Assembly (NCBI RefSeq): GCF_001426245.1 | Contig: NZ_LMCM01000001.1 | Span: forward strand, 124,001 to 188,000 | Origin: Phycicoccus sp. Root101 | GTDB lineage: Bacteria; Actinomycetota; Actinomycetes; Actinomycetales; Dermatophilaceae | Direction: 5' to 3' | Length of the DNA: 64,000 bases | Shown: positions 8,286 through 17,695 of the stretch, piece after piece | Layout of the letters: every line of letters begins with the position of its first letter | Position numbering within the stretch: position 1 is the stretch's first letter | Made by a program: the position numbers and the translations under genes | Notes under the pieces: model-generated | What the model saw: only the letters and a program-made list of their open reading frames with translations | Databases searched by the model: none | Told to the model about the DNA's origin: nothing

Positions 8286-9665
8286 ATGTCGGCTGACGCC
8301 GAGACCATCTTCGATGTAGTCATCCTGGGTGGAGGAAGTGGCGGCTACGCCTGCGCGTTCCGTGCGGCCGAGCTCGGACTGAGCGTCGCACTCGTCGAGA
8401 AGAACAAGCTCGGTGGCACCTGCCTGCACGTCGGGTGCATCCCGACCAAGGCGCTCCTGCACGCGGCCGAGGTCGCCGACACCGCCCGTGAGGGTGCGCA
8501 GTTCGGTGTGAAGTCGACCTTCGAGTCGGTCGACATGTCCGGCGTCAACGCCTACAAGGACGGCGTCATCGCGCGCCTCTACAAGGGCCTGCAGGGCCTG
8601 GCCAAGGCCCACAAGATCGAGCTGGTCGAGGGCGCCGGGCGCCTGGTCGACCGCTCCACCGTCGAGGTCGACGGTGGAGCGGTCCGCGGCCGCAACGTCG
8701 TCCTCGCCACCGGCTCGTACGCGAAGTCGTTGCCCGGCCTGGAGATCGGCGGTCGGATCATGACCAGCGAGCAGGCCCTGGCGCTGGACTTCGTACCGCC
8801 GCGCGTCGTCGTCCTCGGTGGCGGCGTCATCGGGGTCGAGTTCGCGTCGGTGTTCCGTTCGTTCGGTTCCGAGGTCACCATCGTCGAGGCGCTTCCCCGG
8901 CTCGTCGCCGCCGAGGACGAGGCCGTCTCCAAGACGCTCGAGCGCTCGTTCCGCAAGCGCAAGATCGCGTTCCGGACCGGGGTCAGGTTCGCGGGCGCGA
9001 CGCAGTCGGGCGACACCGTGACCGTCTCGCTCGAGGACGGCGCCACCATCGAGGCCGACCTGCTCCTCGTCGCCGTCGGCCGTGGGCCCGTCACCGAGGG
9101 CCTCGGGTATGCCGAGGCCGGCGTCACCCTCGACCGTGGTTTCGTCACCACCGACGAGCGCTTGCGCACCGGCGTGGAGGGTGTCTACGCCGTCGGCGAC
9201 ATCGTCCCCGGGCTGCAGCTCGCCCACCGTGGGTTCGCCCAGGGCATCTTCGTCGCCGAGGAGATCGCGGGACTGGCCCCGGCCGTCATCGACGAGCTCG
9301 GCATCCCGCGAGTCACCTACTGCGACCCCGAGATCGCCTCGGTCGGCCTCACCGAGAAGCAGGCGGCCGAGAAGTACGGCGAGGTCGAGACGTACGAGTA
9401 CAACCTCGGCGGCAACGGCAAGTCGCAGATCCTGCAGACGCAGGGGTTCGTGAAGCTGGTGCGCGAGAAGGACGGTCCCGTCGTGGGCATCCACATGATC
9501 GGCGCCCGCATGGGTGAGCAGATCGGCGAGGCGCAGCTCATCTACAACTGGGAGGCGCTGCCCTCCGACGTCGCCGGGCTGATCCACGCCCACCCGACCC
9601 AGAACGAGTCCCTCGGTGAGGCGCACCTGGCGCTCGCCGGCAAGCCCCTGCACGCCCACAACTAG
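8286..9665 (+). CDS. lpdA: dihydrolipoyl dehydrogenase (E3)
   Basis: FAD-dependent E3 that reoxidises dihydrolipoyl groups of the 2-oxoacid dehydrogenase complexes and the glycine cleavage system, using NAD. It has 459 residues. FAD-binding GGGSGG sits at residues 15-20 and redox-active Cys46 and Cys51 lie in GGTCLHVGCIPTK. The NAD-binding GGGVIGVEFA is central, GDIVPGLQLAH is the second FAD contact, and the C-terminal HAHPTQNE carries the catalytic His436-Glu441 pair. A GGGAGCG element precedes the ATG. It lies 48 bases upstream of sucB, so one operon supplies E3 and E2. Confidence 0.97.
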   Translation: MSADAETIFDVVILGGGSGGYACAFRAAELGLSVALVEKNKLGGTCLHVGCIPTKALLHAAEVADTAREGAQFGVKSTFESVDMSGVNAYKDGVIARLYKGLQGLAKAHKIELVEGAGRLVDRSTVEVDGGAVRGRNVVLATGSYAKSLPGLEIGGRIMTSEQALALDFVPPRVVVLGGGVIGVEFASVFRSFGSEVTIVEALPRLVAAEDEAVSKTLERSFRKRKIAFRTGVRFAGATQSGDTVTVSLEDGATIEADLLLVAVGRGPVTEGLGYAEAGVTLDRGFVTTDERLRTGVEGVYAVGDIVPGLQLAHRGFAQGIFVAEEIAGLAPAVIDELGIPRVTYCDPEIASVGLTEKQAAEKYGEVETYEYNLGGNGKSQILQTQGFVKLVREKDGPVVGIHMIGARMGEQIGEAQLIYNWEALPSDVAGLIHAHPTQNESLGEAHLALAGKPLHAHN

Positions 9666-9713
9666 ACGCACTGCTGATCCGCCAGCGAACACGAAACAAG
9701 GAGATAGAGGGAC

Positions 9714-11660
9714 ATGTCTGAACGCGTGACCATGCCGGCCCTGGGTGAGTCGGTCACCGAAGGCACCGTGACGCGCTGGCTGAAGAACGTCGGCGACACC
9801 GTCGAGGTCGACGAGCCGCTGCTCGAGGTCTCCACCGACAAGGTCGACACGGAGATCCCCTCGCCCGTCGCGGGTGTCCTCCAGGAGATCCTGGCGAACG
9901 AGGACGACACCGTCCCCGTCGGCGCCGACCTCGCCGTCATCGGTGACGGCAGCGACAGCGGCAGCAGCGACTCCGGCGACCAGTCCGGCGACGCCGGGCA
10001 GGACGCGGGCGAGCGGGCCTCCGCCGAGCAGGCGTCGGCGGAGTCCGACGAGCCGCCGGCCGAGGCTCCCTCGACCGAGCAGGCGCCGCAGGAGTCCACC
10101 TCCGAGCCCGAGGCCGCTGCTGCCAGCGGGTCCTCCGACGGTGGTTCCTCCGACAGCGGGTCCTCCGCCGCCGGTGGCTCTGGTTCGGGTGGCGATGGTT
10201 CGGGTGAGACGGTCACCATGCCGGCGCTCGGCGAGTCCGTCACCGAGGGCACCGTCACCCGCTGGCTCAAGGCCGAGGGCGACACCGTCGAGGTCGACGA
10301 GCCGCTGCTCGAGGTCTCCACCGACAAGGTCGACACCGAGATCCCCTCGCCGGTCGCCGGCACGCTCACCAAGATCCTCGTCCAGGAGGACGACACCGTC
10401 CCCGTCGGTGGCGAGCTCGCCATCATCGGCGGCTCCGGCTCGTCCGGCGGTTCGGGCGACAGCACGCCCGCCGAGGCCCCCAAGGAGGCCGAGGCCCCGA
10501 AGGAGGAGTCCAAGCCGGAACCCGCTCCCGAGCCCGAGGCGCCGAAGCAGGAGGCTCCCCAGCAGGAGGCTCCCAAGGAGGAGGCCCCCAAGGAGGAGGC
10601 CCCCAAGCAGGAGGCCCCCGCTGCTCCTGCGCCGCAGGCTGCTGCCGCCCCCGAGTCCGCACCCGCTGCGCAGTCGTCGGGCGACAGCCAGGACGCGTCG
10701 GCCTACGTCACACCGCTCGTGCGCAAGCTCGCGGCCGAGAACAAGGTCGACCTCGGCTCCCTCAAGGGGACCGGCGTCGGTGGCCGTATCCGCAAGCAGG
10801 ACGTGCTCGACGCCGCCAAGGCTGCCGAGGAGGCCGCCAAGGCCGCGGCGGCTCCCGCCCCGGCGGCTGCTGCCCCTGCTGCCGCTCCCGCGGCGTCGAC
10901 CTCGTCGGCGGCCCCGGCATCGGGCTCGGCCTCGGTCTCGCCGAAGCGCGGCACCACGGAGAAGATGTCCCGGCTGCGCCAGACCATCGCCAAGCGCATG
11001 GTCGAGTCCCTCCAGGTCTCGGCCCAGCTGACCACGGTGGTCGAGGTCGACGTCACGAAGATCGCGCGGCTGCGGGCCAAGGCCAAGAACGAGTTCGCGC
11101 AGCGCGAGGGCACCAAGCTCAGCTTCCTGCCGTTCTTCGCCCTCGCGGCCGTCGAGGCGCTCAAGGCCCACCCGTCGGTGAACTCCAGCGTCGAGGGCAC
11201 CGAGGTGACCTACCACGGCACCGAGAACCTCGGTGTGGCCGTCGACACCGAGCGTGGCCTCCTCGTCCCGGTCATCAAGGACGCCGGCGACCTCAACATC
11301 GCCGGGCTGGCCCGCAAGATCGCCGACCTCGCCGAGCGCACCCGCACCAACAAGATCGGCCCGGACGAGCTCGGCGGCGGCACCTTCACGCTGACCAACA
11401 CCGGCAGCCGGGGGGCCCTGTTCGACACCCCGATCATCAACCAGCCCAACGTCGCCATCCTCGGCACCGGCGCGGTCGTCAAGCGCCCGGTCGTGGTGTC
11501 CGACGGTGACGGCGGCGAGACGATCGCGGTCCGGTCGATGGTCTACCTGGCCCTGTCGTACGACCACCGGGTCGTCGACGGTGCCGATGCCGCGCGCTTC
11601 CTCACCACGATGAAGACGCGTCTCGAGGAGGGCGGGTTCGAGTCCGACCTCGGGCTCTGA
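9714..11660 (+). CDS. sucB: 2-oxoacid dehydrogenase E2 component, SucB type with two lipoyl domains
   Basis: Dihydrolipoamide acyltransferase of 648 residues. Two near-identical lipoyl domains (about residues 1-80 and 165-245) each hold the lipoylated Lys in [14 protein letters not shown]. They are joined by Ala/Pro/Glu/Ser-rich linkers; the second linker contains [15 protein letters not shown] repeats. A peripheral subunit-binding domain follows ([15 protein letters not shown], about 325-365), then the catalytic domain ending in [15 protein letters not shown] with the active His and Asp. This matches the actinobacterial SucB architecture, although some relatives also serve pyruvate dehydrogenase. 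An AAGGAG site lies upstream of the ATG. Lipoylation enzymes LipB and LipA lie a few genes downstream. Confidence 0.93.
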   Translation: MSERVTMPALGESVTEGTVTRWLKNVGDTVEVDEPLLEVSTDKVDTEIPSPVAGVLQEILANEDDTVPVGADLAVIGDGSDSGSSDSGDQSGDAGQDAGERASAEQASAESDEPPAEAPSTEQAPQESTSEPEAAAASGSSDGGSSDSGSSAAGGSGSGGDGSGETVTMPALGESVTEGTVTRWLKAEGDTVEVDEPLLEVSTDKVDTEIPSPVAGTLTKILVQEDDTVPVGGELAIIGGSGSSGGSGDSTPAEAPKEAEAPKEESKPEPAPEPEAPKQEAPQQEAPKEEAPKEEAPKQEAPAAPAPQAAAAPESAPAAQSSGDSQDASAYVTPLVRKLAAENKVDLGSLKGTGVGGRIRKQDVLDAAKAAEEAAKAAAAPAPAAAAPAAAPAASTSSAAPASGSASVSPKRGTTEKMSRLRQTIAKRMVESLQVSAQLTTVVEVDVTKIARLRAKAKNEFAQREGTKLSFLPFFALAAVEALKAHPSVNSSVEGTEVTYHGTENLGVAVDTERGLLVPVIKDAGDLNIAGLARKIADLAERTRTNKIGPDELGGGTFTLTNTGSRGALFDTPIINQPNVAILGTGAVVKRPVVVSDGDGGETIAVRSMVYLALSYDHRVVDGADAARFLTTMKTRLEEGGFESDLGL

Positions 11661-11686
11661 CCTTCCCCACCTCACCAGGAGCACTC

Positions 11687-12589
11687 ATGCCGCAGCGCGT
11701 TGCCGTCACCGGTTCCACCGGCCTCATCGGCAGCGCGCTGTCGGCGTTCCTGCGCGAGCGGGGCGACGAGGTGGTGCGCCTGGTCCGTCGGGCGCCCGAA
11801 CAACCCGACGAGGTCCGCTGGGACCCCGCCGCCCGGCTGCTCGACCCCGCGGCGCTCTCGGGCGTGACGGCCGTCGTGCACCTCGCCGGGGCCGGGGTCG
11901 GCGACCACCGCTGGACCCCCTCCTACCAGCAGCAGATCCTCGGCTCGCGCGTCGACGGCACCACGACGATCGCCACGGCGCTGGCCGACCTCGGCGAGCC
12001 CGTGCGCCTCGTCAGTGGGTCGGCGGTCGGTGTCTACGGCGACCGGGGTGACGAGGTCCTCACCGAGGACTCCCCCCTGGGCGGCGGTTTCCTCAGCGAG
12101 GTCGTCCGCGCCTGGGAGGCAGCCGCGGACCCTGCCCGCGACGCAGGCCTCTCGGTGGCCCACCCGCGCACCGGGATCGTGCTCTCCCCCGAGGGCGGCG
12201 CCCTGTCCCGCATGCTGCCGCTGGCCCGCCTCGGCATCAACGGCCCGCTGGGCAACGGCCGTCAGTGGTGGCCGTGGATCTCCCTGCGCGACACCGTCGC
12301 CGGGCTCGCCCACCTCGTCGACCACCCCGAGGTCGAGGGTCCGGTCAACCTCGTGGCCCCCACCCCCGATCGCCAGATCGACATCGCCAGGGCCCTGGGC
12401 CGCCAGATCCACCGGCCGGCGATCTTCCCGGCGCCCGCCTTCGGCATCAAGCTCGTGCTCGGGGGCTTCTCCGACGAGATCCTCACGAGCAAGCGGGTCG
12501 TCGCTCAGCGACTCACCGCCTCCGGCTTCACCCACCGCGACCCCGACATCGCCTCCGCCCTGCGCTGGGTGCTCGCGCAGCAGTCCTGA
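11687..12589 (+). CDS. TIGR01777 family NAD-dependent epimerase/oxidoreductase
   Basis: A 300-residue extended short-chain-dehydrogenase-like protein. The nucleotide-binding motif is GSTGLIGSAL near the N terminus, followed by VVHLAGAGVGDHRW and SGSAVGVYGDRGDEVLTE, and a C-terminal DUF1731-like part (FPAPAFGIKLVLGGFSDEILTSKRV). This is the YfcH/SulA-like TIGR01777 group. Its members often sit next to sucB in actinobacteria, but their substrate is unknown. It starts 26 bases after the sucB stop with CCAGGAG before the ATG, so it is probably in the same operon. Confidence 0.9.
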   Translation: MPQRVAVTGSTGLIGSALSAFLRERGDEVVRLVRRAPEQPDEVRWDPAARLLDPAALSGVTAVVHLAGAGVGDHRWTPSYQQQILGSRVDGTTTIATALADLGEPVRLVSGSAVGVYGDRGDEVLTEDSPLGGGFLSEVVRAWEAAADPARDAGLSVAHPRTGIVLSPEGGALSRMLPLARLGINGPLGNGRQWWPWISLRDTVAGLAHLVDHPEVEGPVNLVAPTPDRQIDIARALGRQIHRPAIFPAPAFGIKLVLGGFSDEILTSKRVVAQRLTASGFTHRDPDIASALRWVLAQQS

Positions 12590-12606
12590 GACCCACCAGC
12601 CACTCG

Positions 12607-14196
12607 TCACGCGACTGCCTCCACCCGTTCGACCAGCCAGCGCCCCCCGCTCCACACCAGGACGAACCGCAGGGCCTGCCCCCGCACCGCCGCCTCGCTG
12701 CGCACCACCCGCCGTGCGTCGGTCGCCGACACGACCCGGTATGCCGCCGTGTCGACGACCGCCTCGACGGTCGCCGACCGCGTGGTCACGGTGACGGGAC
12801 GTGCCGACCGCACGGTCAGCCGGACGCCGGCGTAGGCCACCCCGGCCTCGCGGACCCGGCGCAGGTCTGCGGTGTCGCGGTCCAGGGCGGCCGAACCGGG
12901 GGCGTCCAGGTCGGCCAGGTCGTCGTCGCGGCCGCTGACCATGACCTCGGCCCGCAGGGTGGCCAGCTCCTGGACCAGGGCCAGGGGGGCGAGCGTCGGC
13001 GCCCGGTGGTCCCGTTGCGCGTGCCGTGGCGACACGGACGGCGAAGGGATCCGCGTCATCGGGCTCGCTCGCGGGCCGGCCGCCGGCGCCCCGCGCTCCG
13101 TGGACCTCGCAACGCGCGCGGGGTCGTCCGTCGGGCGGCCCGGTCCGAGCCACCCCGGCGACCGAACCACCCCCGTCGCCAGCAGGGCCCCCAGCACGAG
13201 CGCCGACAGCAGTCCCGCCCCGGCCACCCCGGCCCTCGTCCTCGGCCGCTCCAGGCACGTCCTCGACCGCCGCAGCCACGTCCCCACCTCCACCGGCGCG
13301 GCGACCCCCGGTGCCGCCTCGTGGTCGGACGGTGTTCGGCGCAGCCGCTGCGTCAGCAACGAGGTCTCGTCCGTGCCGACGACCAGCCGCACGGGTTCGC
13401 AGGGCGCCGAGTCGAACCACGCCAGGGCGAGCTCCGCCGCGCTCGGGCGGTCCGCCGGGTCGGCCGCGAGCGCCCGCGTCGTCACGTCCCGCCACGCGTC
13501 GGGGACCTCGGGGGCGAGCGTCTCGAGCGGGGGCCGCCAGGAGACGGGCTCGGGGGCCTGCCCGGTGACGCACCACCAGGCCAGGGCCCCCGCGGCATAC
13601 ACGTCGGCAGCCGGGGTGACGGGACCGCCGTCCACGACCTCCGGCGCCACGAACCCCGCGGTGCCGACCGCGTGCCCCGGCGCCTCACCGACGAACCCGG
13701 CCACCCCGAGGTCGGCGAGCAACGGGCGACCCGAGCGTTCGAGCAGGACGTTGCCCGGCGTGACATCGCCGTGCTGCACCCCGACGGCGTGCAGGCCCGC
13801 AAGGGTTCGCGCGACGGGTGCCAGGACGGTCACCGACTCCCCCACGTTCAGGTGCCCGCGAGCCCCGACCACCCGGGCCAGCGACCCGCCGGCCACGTGG
13901 TCGAGGACCAGCGCCACCCGCTGGTCCGCGCCGGGGAGCGCCACCGCCTCGTGGAACCGCACCAGGCCGTCGACCTCGACGCGGCCGAGCACCCCGAGCT
14001 CGCGGACCGCCGCGTCCGCCTGCTCGCCCACACCGACCGGGACGACCTTGACCGCCACCGGCGACCCGTCGCCGTCGCGGGTGGCCGCCCACACGACACC
14101 GCTGCCACCGGCCCCGATCCGGGCGCCCAACGTGTAGCCGGGCACCCGCGGTGGCGCCTGCTCGTCGGCACGGGTCTCGTCGTCCGGGTCCACCAC
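12607..14196 (-). CDS. membrane Ser/Thr protein kinase, non-RD type
   Basis: Hanks-type kinase of 529 residues, read from GTG 14196 so that the catalytic domain opens at YTLGARIGAGGSGVVW. The ATP Lys is in VAVKVV. The catalytic loop reads HGDVTPGN (Gly replaces the Arg of HRD, and Thr the Lys of DLKPEN). The metal loop is DLG rather than DFG, followed by an AVGTAGFVAPEV activation end. A Pro/Arg-rich linker leads to one membrane segment (about residues 325-345). The extracytoplasmic C-terminal domain of about 160 residues looks NTF2-like; there are no PASTA repeats. It converges with the SDR gene and its upstream region overlaps the start of the divergent peptidase E gene. It may be catalytically altered. 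Confidence 0.85.
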   Translation of the reverse strand: MVDPDDETRADEQAPPRVPGYTLGARIGAGGSGVVWAATRDGDGSPVAVKVVPVGVGEQADAAVRELGVLGRVEVDGLVRFHEAVALPGADQRVALVLDHVAGGSLARVVGARGHLNVGESVTVLAPVARTLAGLHAVGVQHGDVTPGNVLLERSGRPLLADLGVAGFVGEAPGHAVGTAGFVAPEVVDGGPVTPAADVYAAGALAWWCVTGQAPEPVSWRPPLETLAPEVPDAWRDVTTRALAADPADRPSAAELALAWFDSAPCEPVRLVVGTDETSLLTQRLRRTPSDHEAAPGVAAPVEVGTWLRRSRTCLERPRTRAGVAGAGLLSALVLGALLATGVVRSPGWLGPGRPTDDPARVARSTERGAPAAGPRASPMTRIPSPSVSPRHAQRDHRAPTLAPLALVQELATLRAEVMVSGRDDDLADLDAPGSAALDRDTADLRRVREAGVAYAGVRLTVRSARPVTVTTRSATVEAVVDTAAYRVVSATDARRVVRSEAAVRGQALRFVLVWSGGRWLVERVEAVA

Positions 14197-14287
14197 CTCA
14201 GTCTGGCCACGGACGCGGCACCCCCTGCCCGGTTGTCCACAGGCCCGGGCGCGGGCAGCCGTCAGCAGCCGTCCTAGAGTCGGGGCC

Positions 14288-15034
14288 ATGCCTGCAGACC
14301 AGCCCACGATCCTGGCCACCTCGGGTGGCTACCGCTACGGCTCCCGCATCCGCCTCGAGTTCAACTCGCTCGTGCACCACGCGGTCGAGCTGTCCGGCGC
14401 CGAGGGACGCGCCCCGCGCATCACCCACCTCGGCACCGCCGGAGGGGACCAGGCCTACTTCAACGGCTGGATGGACGAGGCCGGTCGCCACGCCGGGTTC
14501 GACCTGAGCAACCTCAACCTCTTCTCGATGCCGAACGTCGAGGACGTCGAGGGCCACCTCCTTCAGCAGGACGTCGTGTGGGTCAACGGCGGCTCGGTGG
14601 CGAACCTCCTGGCCGTCTGGCGGGTGCACGGGCTGGACGAGATCTTCGAGCGGGTCTGGCGCGCGGGCGTCGTCCTCGCCGGCGTCTCGGCTGGTTCGAT
14701 CTGCTGGTACCGCGGCGGCACCACCGACTCGTTCGGCCCCGAGCTGCGCGCGGTCACCAACGGCCTGGCCCTGCTCCCCTACGGCAACGGCGTCCACTAC
14801 GACTCCGAGGAGCGCCGCCGCCCCTTGGTCCACCAGCTCGTCGCCGACGGCACCCTGCCGACGACGCACTGCACCGACGACGGCGTCGGCCTCGTCTACC
14901 ACGGCACCGAGCTCGCCGGGGCGGTCACCGAGACGGACGGCAAGGGGGCCTACCTCGTCACGCGTGACGGCGACACCGCCGTCGAGGAGCGCCTCGAGCC
15001 GGTCCGGCTCAAGGCGCCGTCGGTGCGGGCGTAA
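14288..15034 (+). CDS. peptidase E-like S51 serine peptidase
   Basis: A 248-residue member of family S51 (alpha-aspartyl dipeptidase / cyanophycinase-like fold). The nucleophile elbow GVSAGSICW places the catalytic Ser at about residue 134. The N-terminal [11 protein letters not shown] and [13 protein letters not shown] are also family hallmarks. It would split Asp-X dipeptides in the cytosol. The lipB start codon lies 11 bases beyond its stop, suggesting co-transcription. Confidence 0.88.
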   Translation: MPADQPTILATSGGYRYGSRIRLEFNSLVHHAVELSGAEGRAPRITHLGTAGGDQAYFNGWMDEAGRHAGFDLSNLNLFSMPNVEDVEGHLLQQDVVWVNGGSVANLLAVWRVHGLDEIFERVWRAGVVLAGVSAGSICWYRGGTTDSFGPELRAVTNGLALLPYGNGVHYDSEERRRPLVHQLVADGTLPTTHCTDDGVGLVYHGTELAGAVTETDGKGAYLVTRDGDTAVEERLEPVRLKAPSVRA

Positions 15035-15044
15035 CGTAGGGGCC

Positions 15045-15680
15045 ATGCGGTTCGAGCACGTCGGTTTCTCCCCTGACCTCGTCGACTACGAGCAGGCCTG
15101 GGCCCACCAGCGCGAGGTCCACGCCGGGGTCGTCGCCGGCGACGAGGACACCGTGCTCCTGCTCGAGCACGCCGCCGTCTACACCGCGGGCAAGCGCACC
15201 GAGCCCCAGCAGCGTCCCGTCGACGGGACCCCGGTCATCGACGTCGACCGGGGTGGGCTCATCACGTGGCACGGTCCCGGCCAGCTCGTCGGCTACCCCA
15301 TCGTCCGCCTCCACGGGGTGCCGATCGACGTGGTCGCCCACGTCCGTCGCCTCGAGGAGGTGATGATCCGCACCTGTCGCGAGTTCGGCGTCGAGACGGT
15401 GCGGGTCGAGGGACGCAGTGGGGTGTGGGTGCTCGCCGACGACCGCGGCCCGGACCGCAAGCTCGGCGCCATCGGCGTGCGCGTGAGCCGTCAGGTGACG
15501 ATGCACGGCTTCGCGCTCAACTGCGACGCCGACCTCTCGTGGGCCGACAACATCATCGCCTGCGGGATCGAGGACGCCGGGGTGAGCTCGATCAGCCGCG
15601 AGACCGGCCGGGTGGTCACCGTCCAGGACGTCCTCCCGTATGCCGAGAAGCACCTCGCCGACGTCCTCGCCCCCGCCTGA
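15045..15680 (+). CDS. lipB: lipoyl(octanoyl) transferase
   Basis: Moves octanoate from acyl carrier protein to lipoyl domains such as those of SucB. It has 211 residues from ATG 15045; a longer frame opening inside the peptidase gene is rejected. Key residues are present: [19 protein letters not shown] with Lys139, and the thioester Cys173 in [13 protein letters not shown], plus the [16 protein letters not shown] substrate loop. It is followed after 191 bases by lipA, the next step of the pathway. Confidence 0.96.
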   Translation: MRFEHVGFSPDLVDYEQAWAHQREVHAGVVAGDEDTVLLLEHAAVYTAGKRTEPQQRPVDGTPVIDVDRGGLITWHGPGQLVGYPIVRLHGVPIDVVAHVRRLEEVMIRTCREFGVETVRVEGRSGVWVLADDRGPDRKLGAIGVRVSRQVTMHGFALNCDADLSWADNIIACGIEDAGVSSISRETGRVVTVQDVLPYAEKHLADVLAPA

Positions 15681-15719
15681 CCGACCCGGGCTTCACCCAG
15701 CCCTCTCCCCACCGCCGGA

Positions 15720-15762
15720 TCGAGGTATTTCCCCACCGCAGGACGGTGGCGGAATACCTCGA
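15720..15762. other. long imperfect hairpin in the lipB-lipA gap
   Basis: An inverted repeat: TCGAGGTATT at 15720-15729 pairs with AATACCTCGA at 15753-15762, and CCACCG pairs with CGGTGG around a short CAGGA loop. This gives a stem of about 19 bases with one clear mismatch. It sits 40 bases after lipB and about 110 bases before the lipA start. No U tract follows. It could be an intra-operon attenuator, an RNA-processing site or a small repetitive element. TCCCCACCGC also occurs at about 15706. Confidence 0.6.
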
Positions 15763-15871
15763 ACGGCGCTGACGTAGTCTTGAGGGACGCCCGGTGACCT
15801 CCGGGCGCACCCGTGCCCCGCGGCATACCGGCCGCCGGAGGCGCACCGAACGCAAGGCGAGGGAGTCTGCT

Positions 15872-16909
15872 GTGACCGTGGCACCCGAGGGCAGGCGCAT
15901 GCTGCGCGTCGAGGCGCGCAACGCCCAGACCCCGATCGAGCGCAAGCCGGAGTGGATTCGGACCACCGCGAAGATGGGCCCGGAGTACACGAAGCTGCAC
16001 TCCATGGTGAAGACCGAGGGTCTGCACACGGTCTGCCAGGAAGCCGCCTGTCCCAACATCTTCGAGTGCTGGGAGGACAAGGAGGCGACCTTCCTCATCG
16101 GCGGTGACGTGTGCACCCGCCGCTGCGACTTCTGCGACATCGCCACCGGCCGCCCCGAGGCGCTCGACCGCGACGAGCCGCGCCGTGTGGCCGAGTCGGT
16201 CGCCACGATGGGACTGCGCTACTCCACCGTCACCGGTGTCGCCCGTGACGACCAGCCCGACGGCGCTGCCTGGCTCTACGCCGAGACCATCCGCCAGATC
16301 CACGCCAAGAACCCCACCACCGGTGTGGAGATCCTTCCCCCCGACTTCGGCGCCAAGCCCGAGCTCGTCGGCCAGGTCTTCGACGCCCGGCCCGAGGTGT
16401 TCGCCCACAACCTCGAGACCGTGCCGCGCATCTTCAAGCAGATCCGCCCCGCGTTCACCTACGACAAGTCCCTCCAGGTCCTGTCGATGGCGCGCGAGGC
16501 CGAGCTCGTCACCAAGTCCAACCTCATCCTCGGGATGGGCGAGGAGGACCACGAGGTCGAGCAGGCCATCCGCGACCTGCACGACGCGGGCTGCGACATC
16601 CTCACCATCACGCAGTACCTGCGTCCCTCCAAGCTGCACCACCCGATCGACCGCTGGGTGAAGCCGGAGGAGTTCGTGCACTGGTCCGACGTGGCGCAGG
16701 AGATGGGCTTCAAGGGCGTCATGGCGGGCCCCCTCGTGCGGTCGTCCTACCGCGCCGGCCGCCTGTGGGCGACCGCGATGAAGAAGTGGGGACGCGACAT
16801 CCCCGAGCACCTCCAGCACCTCGCCGACGCCGCCGGTGACCCGGCCCGCCAGGAGGCCGCCTCCCTCGTGGCCGCACGCACGCCGGCCGCGTTGGGTGCA
16901 CCCGCCTGA
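15872..16909 (+). CDS. lipA: lipoyl synthase
   Basis: Radical-SAM enzyme inserting two sulfurs into octanoyl groups to make lipoate. It has 345 residues from GTG 15872, preceded by GCGAGGGAG. Two iron-sulfur clusters are marked by Cys55, Cys60 and Cys66 (CQEAAC...FEC), the sacrificial auxiliary cluster, and Cys81, Cys85 and Cys88 (CTRRCDFC), the radical-SAM cluster. [14 protein letters not shown] and the [14 protein letters not shown] stretch are also typical. It acts after LipB on the SucB lipoyl domains encoded upstream. The DUF4191 gene follows 19 bases later. Confidence 0.97.
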   Translation: MTVAPEGRRMLRVEARNAQTPIERKPEWIRTTAKMGPEYTKLHSMVKTEGLHTVCQEAACPNIFECWEDKEATFLIGGDVCTRRCDFCDIATGRPEALDRDEPRRVAESVATMGLRYSTVTGVARDDQPDGAAWLYAETIRQIHAKNPTTGVEILPPDFGAKPELVGQVFDARPEVFAHNLETVPRIFKQIRPAFTYDKSLQVLSMAREAELVTKSNLILGMGEEDHEVEQAIRDLHDAGCDILTITQYLRPSKLHHPIDRWVKPEEFVHWSDVAQEMGFKGVMAGPLVRSSYRAGRLWATAMKKWGRDIPEHLQHLADAAGDPARQEAASLVAARTPAALGAPA

Positions 16910-16928
16910 CACCCGTATCCTGACCCCC

Positions 16929-17663
16929 ATGGCCCGCGAGAAGAAGCAAGAGTCCGACACCCCGAAGAAGCAGGGCCGGTTCTCCCAGATCCGCCAGGTG
17001 TTCACGGCGGCACGGAAGGCAGACCCGACCATCCCGTGGTGGATGCTGCTCGCCTTCGTCGCCGTCCTCGCGGTCGGCACGACCATCGGTGTCCTCGTCG
17101 GTCACTGGACGTACGCCCTCGTCCTGAGCATCCCGCTCGGGCTGCTCGCCGCCACCCTCGTGCTCAGCCGCCGGGCGGAGCGCGCGGCGTACGCCAGCCT
17201 CGAGGGCCAGCCCGGTGCGGCCGGCGCCGCACTCGGTGCGCTGCGTCGTGGCTGGTTCTTCTCCCAGGAGCCGGTGGCCATCGACGGCGCCCGGGGCACC
17301 CGCCCCGAGGACATGCACGGCGCGGCCTTCGTCTACCGCGCGATCGGCCGTCCCGGCGTCGTCCTCGTCGCGGAGGGTCCGGACGCCCGTCGCACCAAGC
17401 TCATCGCCCAGGAGCGCAAGAAGGTCGAGCGGGTGGCCCCGGGCGTCCCGATCTCCGCGATCGTCGTCGGTGACGGTGCCGACCAGGTGCCGGTGCGCAA
17501 GCTCAGCAACAAGATGACGCGCATGAAGCCCGTGCTGACCAAGGAAGAGGTCTCCGCGGTCAACAAGCGGCTCAAGTCCCTCGGTGGGATGCGCCCGCCC
17601 GTCCCCAAGGGGATCGACCCGCAGCGCGCCCGCATCGACCGCAAGGCCATGCGCGGCCGCTGA
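16929..17663 (+). CDS. DUF4191 family membrane protein
   Basis: A 244-residue protein with a charged N terminus (MAREKKQESD), two adjacent membrane segments (WWMLLAFVAVLAVGTTIGVL and YALVLSIPLGLLAATLVL), and a soluble C-terminal domain of about 160 residues ending in basic residues. This is the actinobacterial DUF4191 family, regularly found right after lipA. The function is unknown. The 19-base spacing implies co-transcription with lipA. Confidence 0.88.
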   Translation: MAREKKQESDTPKKQGRFSQIRQVFTAARKADPTIPWWMLLAFVAVLAVGTTIGVLVGHWTYALVLSIPLGLLAATLVLSRRAERAAYASLEGQPGAAGAALGALRRGWFFSQEPVAIDGARGTRPEDMHGAAFVYRAIGRPGVVLVAEGPDARRTKLIAQERKKVERVAPGVPISAIVVGDGADQVPVRKLSNKMTRMKPVLTKEEVSAVNKRLKSLGGMRPPVPKGIDPQRARIDRKAMRGR

Positions 17664-17695
17664 TCGCGCCGCCGGCCCGACCGGCGACCGAACGC

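Noticed and set aside
7773-11684. A 1303-codon minus-strand frame across lpdA and sucB
   Set aside because: Only its last 111 codons are a real gene. The rest mirrors lpdA and sucB, whose motifs are complete on the plus strand.
17669-17686. Short GC hairpin between DUF4191 and lacI genes
   Set aside because: Only a six-base stem with a five-base loop. At this GC such stems occur by chance.
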